Origin: Valencia hispanica
Lineage: Eukaryota > Chordata > Actinopteri > Cyprinodontiformes > Valenciidae
DNA length: 64,000 nucleotides
Reading direction: 5' to 3'
Assembly: GCA_963556495.2 (NCBI GenBank)
Contig: OY747705.1
Coordinates: 36,747,798 to 36,811,797, forward strand
Shown piece by piece: positions 21,934 through 31,707 of the stretch. How positions within the stretch are numbered: position 1 is the first letter of the stretch; every line of letters starts with the position of its first letter. Both the position numbers and the translations under genes were made by a program. The notes beneath the pieces are model-generated. The model was not told the DNA's origin. It saw only the letters and a program-made list of their open reading frames with translations, and ran no database searches.

Positions 21934-23767
21934 TTGAAACTCAGAGTTGAAACTTTTAAACATATTTACCCTTCCACCACATCCCCCTCATCTCCCAACT
22001 CAAACTCAGTGAATAAGCTGGTAGACAATTTCCTTGCGAAAATCTCAGACTTCATGGATTCCATTGCTCCAACTAAAGTGAAAGTAGTCACAGGTAGAAA
22101 GAAGTCTCCGTGGACAACTAATCCACTGTTACGTAGTAAAAAAAGAGAGTGTCGACGAGCCGAGAGAAAATGGCGGAAAACTCGACTCCAGGTTCACTGT
22201 GAGATCTACAAAGAGAGACTGAATAGATATCAGCTAACTATAAAAGATGCTAGGGAATCGTTCTTTTCTGAAATCATCAACAGAAACATTAATAATGCAC
22301 GGACTCTATTTGCAACAGTGGAAAGACTAACTGATCCTCCAGTGACAGTAGCCCCTGAACTAAACTCTACCAGGGCCTGCAATGAATTTGCAGCTTTTTC
22401 ACTGAAAAGATTCTAACAATTAGACGGTCAATCTGTACCCCAATATTGAGCCCACAACCAGTGCCATCCCCAATCAACAACAATGTAGAGAAAATGTCTG
22501 AATTCCATGAATTAAACCAGAACAGCCTTGAAAAAATCATTATCCAATTAAGCTCCTCCTCCTGCTGTCTTGATATCCTACCCACAGCTTTTCTAAAGAA
22601 GGTTCTTCCTGTCATTGGGTCTGATTTTGTTCAAATAGTGAACTCATCCCTGCTATCAGGTGTCTTCCCCCAGGCTTTAAAAATAGCAGTTATTAAACCA
22701 CTACTAAAGAAGAAGAATCTGGACAACATGTTAATGCAGAACTACAGGCCGAACTCTAATCTTCCATTCATCAGTAAGATTATTGGAAAAAGCTGATTCA
22801 GCAGTAATATAGTTTCCTAACAATGACCAACTGCTTTGATGTTTTTCATTCTGGTTTCCGTGCTCACCACAGCACTGAGACTGCCCTCGTCAAAGTTTTC
22901 AATGACATCCGCATAAATACAGACTGTGGTAGAACCACTGTGCTGGTTCTGTTGGACCTCAGTGTTGATCATGATATATTATTAGAACGACTTGAGAGCT
23001 GGGTCGGACTCTATGGTACACTACTTGGCTGGTTTGAGTCTTACCTATAGAACAGGGACTTCTATGTTTCAATAGGGAACTCTTCATCAGAACGAACAGA
23101 AATCACATGTGGGGTGCCCCAGGGCTCCATCCTGGGGCCCCTCTTATTTAATATCTACATGCTCCCACTAGCCCAGATTATAGCAACCAATAACATTAGC
23201 TACCATAACTATGCAGATGATACTCAGCTCTAAATTACAATGTCACCAGGTGACTCTGAACCCATTCAAACCCTAAATCAATGCATTAACCAAATAAATG
23301 GATGGATGTGCCATAACTTTCTCCATCTGAATAGAAACAAAACTGAAGTAATTATTTTTGGACCCAAGGAGGAACGATCAAGAGTCAGCACACAGCTTCA
23401 ATTAATACAGCTACAAACTACTGATCAGGCCTGAAATCTAGGTGTAGTAATGGACTCAGACCTGAACCTCCAGGGTCACATAAAGGCAATAATAAGGTCA
23501 GCCTTCTATCACCTGAAGAACATCTCTAGGATTAAAGGACTGATATTGCAACAGGACCTAGAAAAACTCATCCATGCGTTTATCTTTAGTCGGATTGATT
23601 ACTGCAACAGCATCTTCACAGGTCTGCTTAAAAAGTCAATCAGACAGCTGCAGCTGATCCAGAACGCTGCTGCTCGCTTCCTCACTAGAACCAGGAAAGT
23701 AGAGCACATCACCCCAGTTCTAAAGTCGTTACAGTGGCTCCCTGTAGCTCATAGAATAGACTTCTAA
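21934..23767 (+). pseudogene. L2-type reverse transcriptase, broken (copy A1)
   Basis: Fragments in shifting frames: linker with 'RRAERKWRKTRLQVH', RT fingers with 'LPTAFLKKVLPVIG' and 'VFPQALKIAVIKPLL', palm with 'HSGFRAHHSTETALVK', and the thumb region '[12 protein letters not shown]' with '[13 protein letters not shown]'. Compared with 57730-57760 about 18 bases are missing after 'LLDLS', deleting the motif A catalytic Asp. A stop follows YADDTQL. The C-terminus runs on to about 24040 in broken form. Confidence 0.85.
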
Positions 23768-24270
23768 ATACTCCTACTAGTTTATAAATCATTACATGGC
23801 TTAGCACCAAAATATGTTGAAGACCTGTTGTTACGGTACCAACCACCCAGGCCACTCAGGTCCTCCAACTCTAGCCTACTAAACACCCCTAGACTCAGAA
23901 CTAAACATTGAGAAGCAGCTTTCAGTTTCTATGCTCCCCTTATCTGGAACAGACTTCCTGACGAGTGTACAGCTGCTTAAACTCTGAACTGCTTTAAATC
24001 GAGATTAAAAACCCATCTGTTTAGAATTGCCTTCGAGTAAATGATTGATGTCATATGTATGAAATGTGTTCATGCTCTCTTGCTTTATTGATCTTTTTCT
24101 TGCTTTATTGTGTATCATGTATAATGTGTGTTTCTTTTACTTTTAATTTCCAATATTTCCATGTCTGTTTGTCATGTTTTTTTGTTTTTTTAAATCACCA
24201 AATCATGTAAAGCACCTTGAATTACCCTGCTGTTGAAAGTGTGCTATACAAATAAAATTGCCTTGCCTTA
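21946..24270 (+). mobile_element. L2-type LINE copy A1, 5'-truncated
   Basis: Collinear with 56730-59012 at high identity. Starts in the linker between endonuclease and RT and ends in the same 3' terminus 'tgctatacaaataaaattgccttgcc'. RT text includes 'VLVLLDLS', '[17 protein letters not shown]' and 'YHNYADDTQL' (catalytic motif intact at about 23209-23222). Stops, frameshifts and an in-frame deletion after 'LLDLS' show it is dead. The insertion interrupts the KDZ-like relic. Confidence 0.88.
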
Positions 24271-24279
24271 CCTTCCCTT

Positions 24280-24479
24280 GGTGTTTTCATGGCCTCGAAG
24301 GAACTGAACAGGTTTTGTTGAAATAGTGTCTGCGCTTGCATGGTGGCTACTGATTCCCCCCTCATCCACTAGAGGTGGATGAGGGGGGAATCAGTACCTA
24401 CTCCTTACAAAGTCACTGACTTCAGGGCTCCATTGCTTAGTGCAATGTTTGCACGTGAGCACCGGGACATGAAAATCAT
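24280..24479 (-). pseudogene. KDZ-like transposase, second cluster exon, split by a hairpin
   Basis: After an acceptor-like 'gctttcag' the minus strand reads a segment with 'VLTCKHCTKQWSPEVSDF', a Cys-x2-Cys pair typical of the next KDZ region. A perfect hairpin (24348-24396) introduces a stop. Beyond it the frame resumes with 'ATMQAQTLFQQNLF' and is then cut by the L2 insertion at about 24270. Confidence 0.5.
24348..24396. repeat. Perfect hairpin, 22-bp arms, 5-nt loop
   Basis: Left arm 24348-24369 starts TACTGATTCCCCCC; loop TAGAG; right arm 24375-24396 is its exact reverse complement. It sits inside a KDZ-like exon where the coding frame is continuous on both sides apart from it. Confidence 0.9.
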
Positions 24480-24812
24480 ACCGACCTGAAAGCGCATGAA
24501 ATACAAATAAATAACAAGAAGTAACATATTAGATGCACAATATTTATTTCTGATGCAATCCTATCATTTAAGCAAATCAGTATAATGGATCTACCAGCAG
24601 AGACTTCAAAATCAACAGTGTCACAGGAGCATATTAGCTGAGGAAAGGCTATTGGCAGCAAACAATCTGCAAGGGCGAAGAACAGTCATAATGAGATTTA
24701 ACAATATTTGAAAGATATAATACAATAATACTTGCTCACAAAATAATTTAAGATATTAATGCTTTCTGTTAGGGAAAAACATGTGCAATCAATTACAAAG
24801 GCGACACCAACC

Positions 24813-25189
24813 TTGATCACAGATGATGTATTCACCATCACGGAGTTTCACAGACTCTGTTGGAGCAATGTATTTATAAAACCCATCAAGGGTGGTTTGC
24901 CTACTGTGCAGAGTGGTGTTTATGTACCAAAACATCACACTCTGCACAAAACCACTCAGATGGCATATATTCCCCACAACGGATGACTGCTTCCCCCACA
25001 TGACAGACAGTGATACATGTCATCTGGACCATTTTCTCAGCCGACATCATGTTGTCCAGGTTCTGTGGCCTCTCCTGTTGCCAACACTGTTGGGCCTCCC
25101 TTTGTCTTTGACTCCAACTAGACTCCAACCGTGGCTGCAGATCTTGTACATCACTCTCCAAGTTCCTTAAAAGGTCCTCAAGCCTCTTC
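24813..25189 (-). pseudogene. KDZ-like transposase, Cys/His cluster exon, frameshifted
   Basis: The minus strand reads a helical segment rich in Gln/Arg ('RLESSWSQRQREAQQCW'), then 'CHVGEAVIRCGEYMPSEWFC' followed at once by 'AECDVLVHKHH'. This is a Cys/His cluster of the kind found N-terminal to KDZ transposases. A frame change near 24905 leads to 'TTLDGFYKYIAPTESVKL' and a donor-like 'aag/gttggt'. The cluster probably binds zinc; its role in these transposases is not something I can state. Confidence 0.55.
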
Positions 25190-25471
25190 ATATTAAAATA
25201 TAAATAAATAAAAAAATAAACATACAATAATTCGACATTGCAAATGACTACCACTGACTTATTTTGTAGCATTTCCATTTTTTTTAATACAGAGCCAGTC
25301 CAGTGATAGAAGAGAAGGTCAAATAGAGGGTTCGAGGAGAATCATACTGGTTACTCAAATAAGTTAAGTAGAAGATCCATAAACAGCAAAATTACAGGTG
25401 TAATGAAGCTTCCTTTTTACTTAAATCCCTGATTTTCAAAAGGTGTTTTTAATGTAGTTTTCCTACTTACC

Positions 25472-25531
25472 AGGATCTTGGTCGACAGTACATGATGAAG
25501 TTGTGATGGAGGCACACGGAGAAGTACTGAC
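25472..25531 (-). pseudogene. KDZ-like transposase, putative N-terminal exon
   Basis: On the minus strand a stretch beginning after 'ccaaacag' (acceptor-like) and ending before 'gtaagt' (consensus donor) gives a Ser/Thr-rich peptide ending in Val-Asp-Gln-Asp-Pro. Splice-like borders and position upstream of the Cys/His exon are the only support. Confidence 0.3.
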
Positions 25532-26396
25532 TGTTTGGAAGTAAAAAAAAAAAAGTAAATCCAGGTTACATAATTTGTTTTAAAATGTTTGGCCAGAACG
25601 TATTAGCTATAATGTCATAACCATCAAAGGTAAACTTACTATGAGTTACAACAGTGTAAACCGATGGTATGTGCTCCTGTAGAAGACACAGGTTTGTAAA
25701 GATTCAACCTCGTTTGCAGAAAAACTGGAATTATTTGTAATATCGGGCCAAAGAACTACACTACCCACGGTCATAAAGTGTCACTGCGACGTCTCTGAAT
25801 GGTTCAGCTTGATGCTCCCATGACGTTTCCCGACAACGTTCCCCGCGCCACAGCTAGTTGGTTAGCTAACACGATAGGTATTAACAAAGTTGTTATGCCA
25901 TAGTTAAGGTAGTCTATATGTTGACCAAACACAAGCAGATCAAACAACACTTGCATTAACAGAATAAACAACAACAACTAAAAGTTACTTTCAAGGAACA
26001 ATATAGGCTACTGTCACGCTAACTACAGTCGGAGCAACTCAATGTTCCACCTACAAGAAACGTAATAACATCATTCTGACACATAGCACCATGAAAAGTG
26101 TTGCAAAAACACAAAAATGACTAAAAATACCATCAAAACTGTTATTTCATTATTTAAAAAAAGATACTCTCCCCTGCTTACCTGCTCACGCTTCGGTTGA
26201 TTCTGGCAAAACGGAGCTTCGCTGGTGACGTCATGACGTTGTGCGCCTCAATTCGCTATAGAAATTAGTGGCCGTTTTGAAGATGTCAATATGGTACTGA
26301 ATATTTTACTGACATTGTGGTCAAATAAAAAAATAAATTAAAAAAATAAATAAATAAAAAGTACTAACCAGAGAGAAAAATAGTGCCAGGGATAGG

Positions 26397-26435
26397 CGTG
26401 ATATCAGACGCAATCTAAGTGCGTCTGATATCACG
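26397..26435. repeat. Perfect hairpin, 15-bp arms, 9-nt loop
   Basis: CGTGATATCAGACGC (26397-26411), loop AATCTAAGT, then the exact reverse complement at 26421-26435. The right arm is also the start of the direct repeat shared with 29390-29447. Confidence 0.88.
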
Positions 26436-26478
26436 CACTTAGACTGACTGGCAAAGTCCAACTGCGTCCTGTAATACT
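26421..26478 (+). repeat. Direct repeat, left copy (flanks Rex3)
   Basis: About 58 bases from GCGTCTGATATCAC to 'ctgcgtcctgtaatact' match 29390-29447 with few differences. The two copies lie on either side of the Rex3 insertion, suggesting that Rex3 entered a duplicated or tandem unit. Confidence 0.8.
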
Positions 26479-26545
26479 CCCGAGGACAATAAAGGGAGCA
26501 TTAAACCTATATGGTCGTGTTTTAATTAGGGTACCACATTCAGGT

Positions 26546-29308
26546 ATGCTGAGAGGCGCCGAGCTGGGGTGGGCATACTTGTTGCCCCCCATCTCGGCGC
26601 CTGTACGTTGGGGTTTACCCCGGTGAACGAGAGGGTAGCCTCCCTCCGCCTTCGGGTGGGGGGACGGGTCCTGACTGTTGTTTGTGCTTACGCGCCAAAC
26701 AGCAGATTAGATTACCCACCCTTCTTGGAGTCTTTGGAAGGGGTGCTGGAGAGTGCTCCTCCTGGGGACTCCCTTGTTCTGCTTGGGGACTTCAACGCTC
26801 ACGTGGGCAATGACAGTGAGACCTGGAGGGGTGTGGTTGGGCGGAATGGCCCCCCCGATCTAAACCCGAGTGGTGTCTTGTTGTTGGACTTCTGTGCTCG
26901 TCATGGATTGTCCATAACAAACACCATGTTCAAGCATAAAGGTGTCCATATGTGCACTTCGCACCAGGACACCTTAGGCCGCAACTCAATGATCGACTTG
27001 GTTGTCGTCTCATCTGATCTGCGGCCGCATGTTTTGGACACTCGGGTGAAGAGAGGGGCAGAGCTGTCCACTGACCACTACCTGGTGGTGAGTCGGCTCC
27101 GATGGTGGGGGAGGACGCCGGACAGACCTGGAAGGCCTAAACGTGTTGTGAGGGTCTGCTGGGAACGTCTGGCAGAGTCTCCAGTCAGAAGGAGCTTTAA
27201 CTCACACCTCCGGCAGAACTTTGAACACGTCCCGGGGGAGGCGGGGGACATCGAGTCCGAGTGGACCATGTTCCGCGCCTCCATTGCCGAGGCGGCTGAC
27301 CGAAGCTGTGGCCGCAAGGTGGTCGGTGCCTGTCGCGGCGCCAACCCCCGAACCCGGTGGTGGACACCGGCGGTAAGGGATGCTGTTAGGCTGAAGAAGG
27401 AGTCCTACCAGGTCTCTTTGGCTTGTGGGACCCCTGAAGCAGCTGATAGGTACCGAAAGGCCAAGCGGGATGCGGCTCGGATGGTTGCTGAGGCAAAAAC
27501 TCGGGCGTGGGAGGAGTTTGGAGAGACCATGGAAAACGACTTCCGTACGGCTTCGAAGCGATTCTGGTCCACCATCCGGCGTCTCAGGGGGGGAAAGCGG
27601 TCTGCCACCAACACTGTTTACAGTGGGGATGGTGTGCTGCTGACCTCGACGCGGGACGTTTTGGGTCGGTGGATGGAATACTTCGAAGACCTCCTCAATC
27701 CCACCGGCACGCCTTCCAATCTGGAAGCAGGGTTTGGGGACTTGGGGTCGGGCTCTCCAATCTCTGGTGCCGAGGTCACCGAGGTCGTTAAAAAGCTCCT
27801 CGGTGGCAAGGCTCCGGGGGTGGATGAGATTCGACCGGAGTTCCTCAAGGCTCTGGATGTTGTGGGGCTGTGTTGGTTAACGCGGCTCTGCAATATTGCG
27901 TGGACATCGGGGGCAGTTCCCTTGGATTGGCAGACCGGGGTGGTGGTCCCCCTGTTTAAAAAGGGGGACCACAGGGTGTGTTCCAACTACAGGGGGATCA
28001 CACTTCTGAGCCTCCCTGGTAAGGTCTATTCAGGGGTTCTGGAGAGGAGGGTCCGACGGATAGTCGAACCTCGGATCCAGGAGGAACAATGCGGTTTTCG
28101 TCCTGGCCGTGGAACACTGGACCAGCTCTACACCCTCAGCAGGGTCCTGGAGGGTGCGTGGGAGTTCGCCCAACCGGTCTACATGTGTTTTGTGGACTTG
28201 GAGAAGGCGTTCGACCGTGTCCCTCGGGGGGCCCTGTGGGGGGTGCTCCGGGAGTATGGGGTACCGGGCCCCTTGATACGGGCTGTTAGGTCCCTGTACG
28301 ACCGGTGCCAGAGTTTGGTTCGCATTGCCGGCAGTAAGTCGGGCTTGTTTCCGGTGAGAGTTGGACTCCGCCAAGGTTGCCCTTTGTCACCGATCCTGTT
28401 CCTAACTTTTATGGACAGGATTTCTAGGCGCAGCCAAGGCGTTGCGGGGATCCGTTTTGGTGGCCTCAGGATCGGGTCTCTGCTTTTTGCAGATGATGTG
28501 GTCCTGTTGGCTTCATCGGAGCGTGATCTACAGCTTTCGCTGGAGCTGTTCGCAGCCGAGTGTGAAGCGGCTGGGATGAGAATCAGCACCTCCAAATCCG
28601 AGGCCATGGTCTTGAGCCGGAAAAGGGTGGGGTGCCTCCTCCGGATCAAGTATGGGGTCCTTCCCCAAGTGGAGGAGTTTAAGTATCTGGGGGTCTTGTT
28701 CACGAATGAGGGAAAAATGGAGCGGGAGATCGATAGACGGATTGGTGGGGCATCTGCAGTTATGCGGGCGCTCTACCGGTCTGTCTAGGTGAAGAGAGAG
28801 CTGAGCCAAAAGGCGAAGCTCTCGATTTACCGGTCGATCTACGTTCCTACCCTCATCTATGGTCACGAACTCTGGGTGGTGACCGAAAGAACGAGATCAC
28901 GGATACAAGCGGCTGAAATGAGTTTCCTCCGCAGAGTGTCTGGGCTCTCCCTTAGAGATAGGGTGAGAAGCTCAGTCATCCGGAGGGGGCTCAGAGTAGA
29001 GCCGCTGCTTCTCCACATCGAGAGGAGTCAGTTGAGGTGGCTCGGGCATCTGGTCAGGATGCCTCCTGGACGCCTCCCTGGTGAGGTGTTTCAGGCACGT
29101 CCCACTGGGAGGAGGCCCAGGGGAAGGCCCAGGACACGCTGGAGGGACTATGTTTCTCGGCTGGCCTGGGAGCGCCTTGGGGTTCCTCCCGAGGAGCTGG
29201 AACAAGTGGCTGGGGAGAGGGAAGTCTGGGTCTCTTTGCTTAGGCTGCTGCCCCCGCGACCCGACCCCGGATAAGCGGAAGAAAATGGATGGATGGATGG
29301 ATGGATGG
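26546..29308 (+). mobile_element. Rex3 LINE (RTE clade), 5'-truncated, 9-bp TSD
   Basis: Bounded by CATTCAGGT at 26537-26545 and 29309-29317. It ends in a GATG-type tail after the stop codon. At about 27930 and 28368 the sequence matches the two conserved sites classically used to recognise Rex3. The 5' end falls within the endonuclease. The flanks carry a direct repeat (26421-26478 and 29390-29447). Confidence 0.93.
26551..29274 (+). pseudogene. Rex3 endonuclease-reverse transcriptase, one in-frame stop
   Basis: A single frame runs the whole length except for a TAG at 28786-28788. The endonuclease part is incomplete at its N-terminus but keeps '[14 protein letters not shown]', '[11 protein letters not shown]' and 'STDHYLVVS'. 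RT shows '[16 protein letters not shown]', 'NYRGITLLS', '[17 protein letters not shown]', '[11 protein letters not shown]' (motif A), '[13 protein letters not shown]' and '[11 protein letters not shown]' (catalytic motif, about 28484). Past the stop, 'KRELSQKAKLSIYRS', 'LRWLGHLVRMPPGRLPG' and a short basic tail complete the protein to TAA at 29272. Only one visible lesion besides the truncation suggests a younger copy than its neighbours. Confidence 0.92.
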
Positions 29309-29389
29309 CATTCAGGTTTAAATTAGGCTACCACAGACTAAATTAAAAGTAAACGAAATTGTAGCCTATAGGCTACTGTTGCTGAAAGC

Positions 29390-29447
29390 GTCTGATATCA
29401 CCCACTTAGATTGACTGGAAAAGTCACACTGCGTCCTGTAAAACGCA
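29390..29447 (+). repeat. Direct repeat, right copy (flanks Rex3)
   Basis: Partner of 26421-26478. It has 'gcgtctgatatcac', 'cacttaga', 'tgactgg', and 'ctgcgtcctgta' in the same order. The hairpin seen on the left copy is absent here. Confidence 0.8.
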
Positions 29448-30549
29448 AGTGGGTTGCATTGGAGGTGGTTAAGCCGAGCGTAGTGTCACAGAAGATAAGG
29501 GTGCTGAAAATGCCAAATAGACTCTTCATTAAAGATAAATAATGGAAAACAATGACATGTAGGCAATCCTAATCATAGAGCAAACGTAAATTGTTGTCGC
29601 TTGAAACATCTTTTACTCTGTGTAGTCGGTAAATGACGAGGTGAATTGATGACTAGGGAACCCCTGAGTGTGTAATAACATCGGGGATGGTTTTACATTG
29701 AAGTTGATTGAAAGCCATGTGCGTGTCATTATACGTAAATGGGTGCTATATGCGTGGGCAGAAAACGCCGAAGGACGTGACAAAACGTCCATATAGGACG
29801 CCCTGGGATGAGAACGGGTTGGCTATTCATCCTAATTCTATTGTAAAATTTTGCTTTCCATAATTTCATATCTTTATTGCCACAATTGAAAAATCAGTGT
29901 CACGGAGGAAAAATAAGACCAGAAGCCATTAGAAGAGAAGATGACACAGGGTCTTTGCAGGTAAGGATGGATAAGAACTTGCTGAGAAAAAGAGATTCTT
30001 TGCTGGGGGAAACCAGATATATTTATATAACAGGTATTTCAGAATTACTCTTATTCCCAATCCAAAATATTTTTTGTCTGTGTTAGTAACACATGGTTCA
30101 CGTGGATCAGTTTGATAACCTGAAAAAAACAAAATTACATTCTGAGGAGGTTATTTTTTATTATTGTGAGGTTTTTGTTGTGAGTCACAGGTTTACACAA
30201 GCCAGTGCGCACACTCTAACCTTCTTTCTTTAACCTGTTGTTAAATCTTTCCATGTTGACACCAACAGTCAGTTAAGAATGACATCTGAGCTTAGTTATT
30301 TGTTCCTGCTGAGCAGGTGGTACTTATAACCATTAATTTTATGAATAGTAATAATGATAATTATTTACTGTCTTTATTAATATTGTTGATAAATAACCAA
30401 GCACACTCATTGTGCAATAGTGATTAAATGGTTCTGTAGCTAAGAGGGGAACGAGCAGCAGCGGAGGGACGGTGAGAGGGGGAGTTTGATTGATGGCTCA
30501 GGAGCCAATTGTACAGTGGCCAAGAAGTGCAAAACAAAATTACATTAAC
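29448..30549. other. No gene seen
   Basis: The first part (to about 29830) may continue the repeat unit that carries the direct repeat; it includes 'gcgtgggcagaaaacgcc' and 'cgtccatataggacg' with short internal inverted repeats. The rest is AT-rich without a coding pattern. Confidence 0.35.
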
Positions 30550-30757
30550 CTGAAACACTTTTAAAAGTTTACCGAAACACTTTTAAAAGTTTACCGAAAC
30601 ACTTTTAAAAGTTTACCGAAACACTTTTAAAAGTTTACCGAAACACTTTTAAAAGTTTACCGAAACACATTTACAAGTTTACCGAAACACATTTACAAAT
30701 TTACCGAAACACATTTACAAATTTACCGAAACACATTTACAAATTTACCGAAACACT
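30550..30757 (+). repeat. 22-bp minisatellite, nine full units
   Basis: Units start every 22 bases from 30550 (30550, 30572, 30594, 30616, 30638, 30660, 30682, 30704, 30726) plus a partial unit at 30748. The first five units read cacttttaaaagttta after 'ccgaaa'. The later ones carry 'catttacaa' and then 'aattta', so variants are clustered rather than mixed. Confidence 0.97.
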
Positions 30758-31228
30758 GATAAAATATAATCATACATCACATCATTTCAAAAATATTAAA
30801 ACAAAGAATAAATAAGTATGAGATCAAATAGTAAAACACACACATTTTAACACTGATAAAATTTAGAATCATTTAGACATTGATAAAGTTTGATCAGGTA
30901 AAACATGCAGAGGAATTAAGCAGATACTAATAAATAATAATCAATTAAAAGCTAGGCTAAAAAGGTGAGACTTGAGCCTGGTCTTAAAAACATGAATGTT
31001 CTCTGCGGCCCTGAGGTCCTCAGGCAGACTGTTCCAGAGGTGAGGGCCATAAAACTGGAAAGACGCCTAACCATGAGTGTGTGTCCTGACTTTTGGGATG
31101 ACAAAGAAACGGCTGTGAGAGGAGCGCAGAGACCGCGAAGGTTCATATAGTAAAAACAGTTCTGAAAGATAAGAAGGCCCAAGACCATTAAGACACTTAA
31201 AAACCCTTAAAATAACCTTAAAGGATCA

Positions 31229-31690
31229 GGGGGCTGGATTTCTAAACTAAATTATATTCATGTTCAGTTTTGTAATTGTATTGGGTAATGAAGCGTTTTA
31301 AACCAAGAAAAATGAGCCCACCCATGTGTAATCCCATTATCTTGAACAATCTGTGTGCTGCAAAATAGGCTGCGATTCGGTGGCCGAATTTCCCGCGCTT
31401 ACACGCGGATGTGACGTCAATCTACAATTCTTGCGCGTTCTCAATTTAACAGGAAGAAGGAAGAGAAAGAACCCGGACTTTACATCACAATATGCTAATG
31501 TTTCAAAGATATTTACTAATGTTACACCAAAGTAAACACTATTACTTACTTCGTCGCTAGACATGTTGCTTGTTGTGGTACAGCTGGCGATGTGCGCTAC
31601 GTCACTGAATTATTTACTTTTTGTGCACGCTCCCGCGGTGGCTGCAGTTACTCGCAGTTGCGAGTTTAATTTCTTCAAATCGGCCCCCTG
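31229..31690. mobile_element. Small DNA element with TCAGGGGGC-type inverted ends
   Basis: Left end ATCAGGGGGCTGGATTT and right end ATCGGCCCCCTGAT are imperfect inverse copies. Flanks CCTTAAAG and CTTTAAAA may be a decayed 8-bp TSD, which would fit hAT. The interrupted L2 copy B1 continues on either side. A short frame starting MSSDEVSNS (minus, from 31564) could be the first exon of a lost transposase. Confidence 0.5.
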
Positions 31691-31707
31691 ATTCTTTAAA
31701 ATGGATC

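Larger units (their letters stand above)
19480..25531 (-). mobile_element. KDZ-type DNA transposon relic with interrupted, intron-containing transposase
   Basis: Five minus-strand coding islands lie in the order expected for a KDZ (Kyakuja-Dileera-Zisupton) transposase: an N-terminal Ser/Thr-rich exon, a Cys/His cluster exon, a second short Cys pair exon, a 'Pro-Ala-Cys-x-Pro-Glu-Met' exon with 'SVDGNRKLYRF', and an acidic C-terminal exon. Frameshifts, an inserted hairpin, a 5-bp-TSD DNA element (21095-21818), an L2 LINE (about 21946-24270) and possibly another DNA element (19787-20330) interrupt it. Terminal inverted repeats were not identified, so the outer limits are those of the coding islands. 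Confidence 0.55.

Noticed and set aside
30550..30757. CRISPR-like array of 22-bp repeats
   Set aside because: Units are directly adjacent with no spacers, in a vertebrate repeat context; it is a minisatellite.
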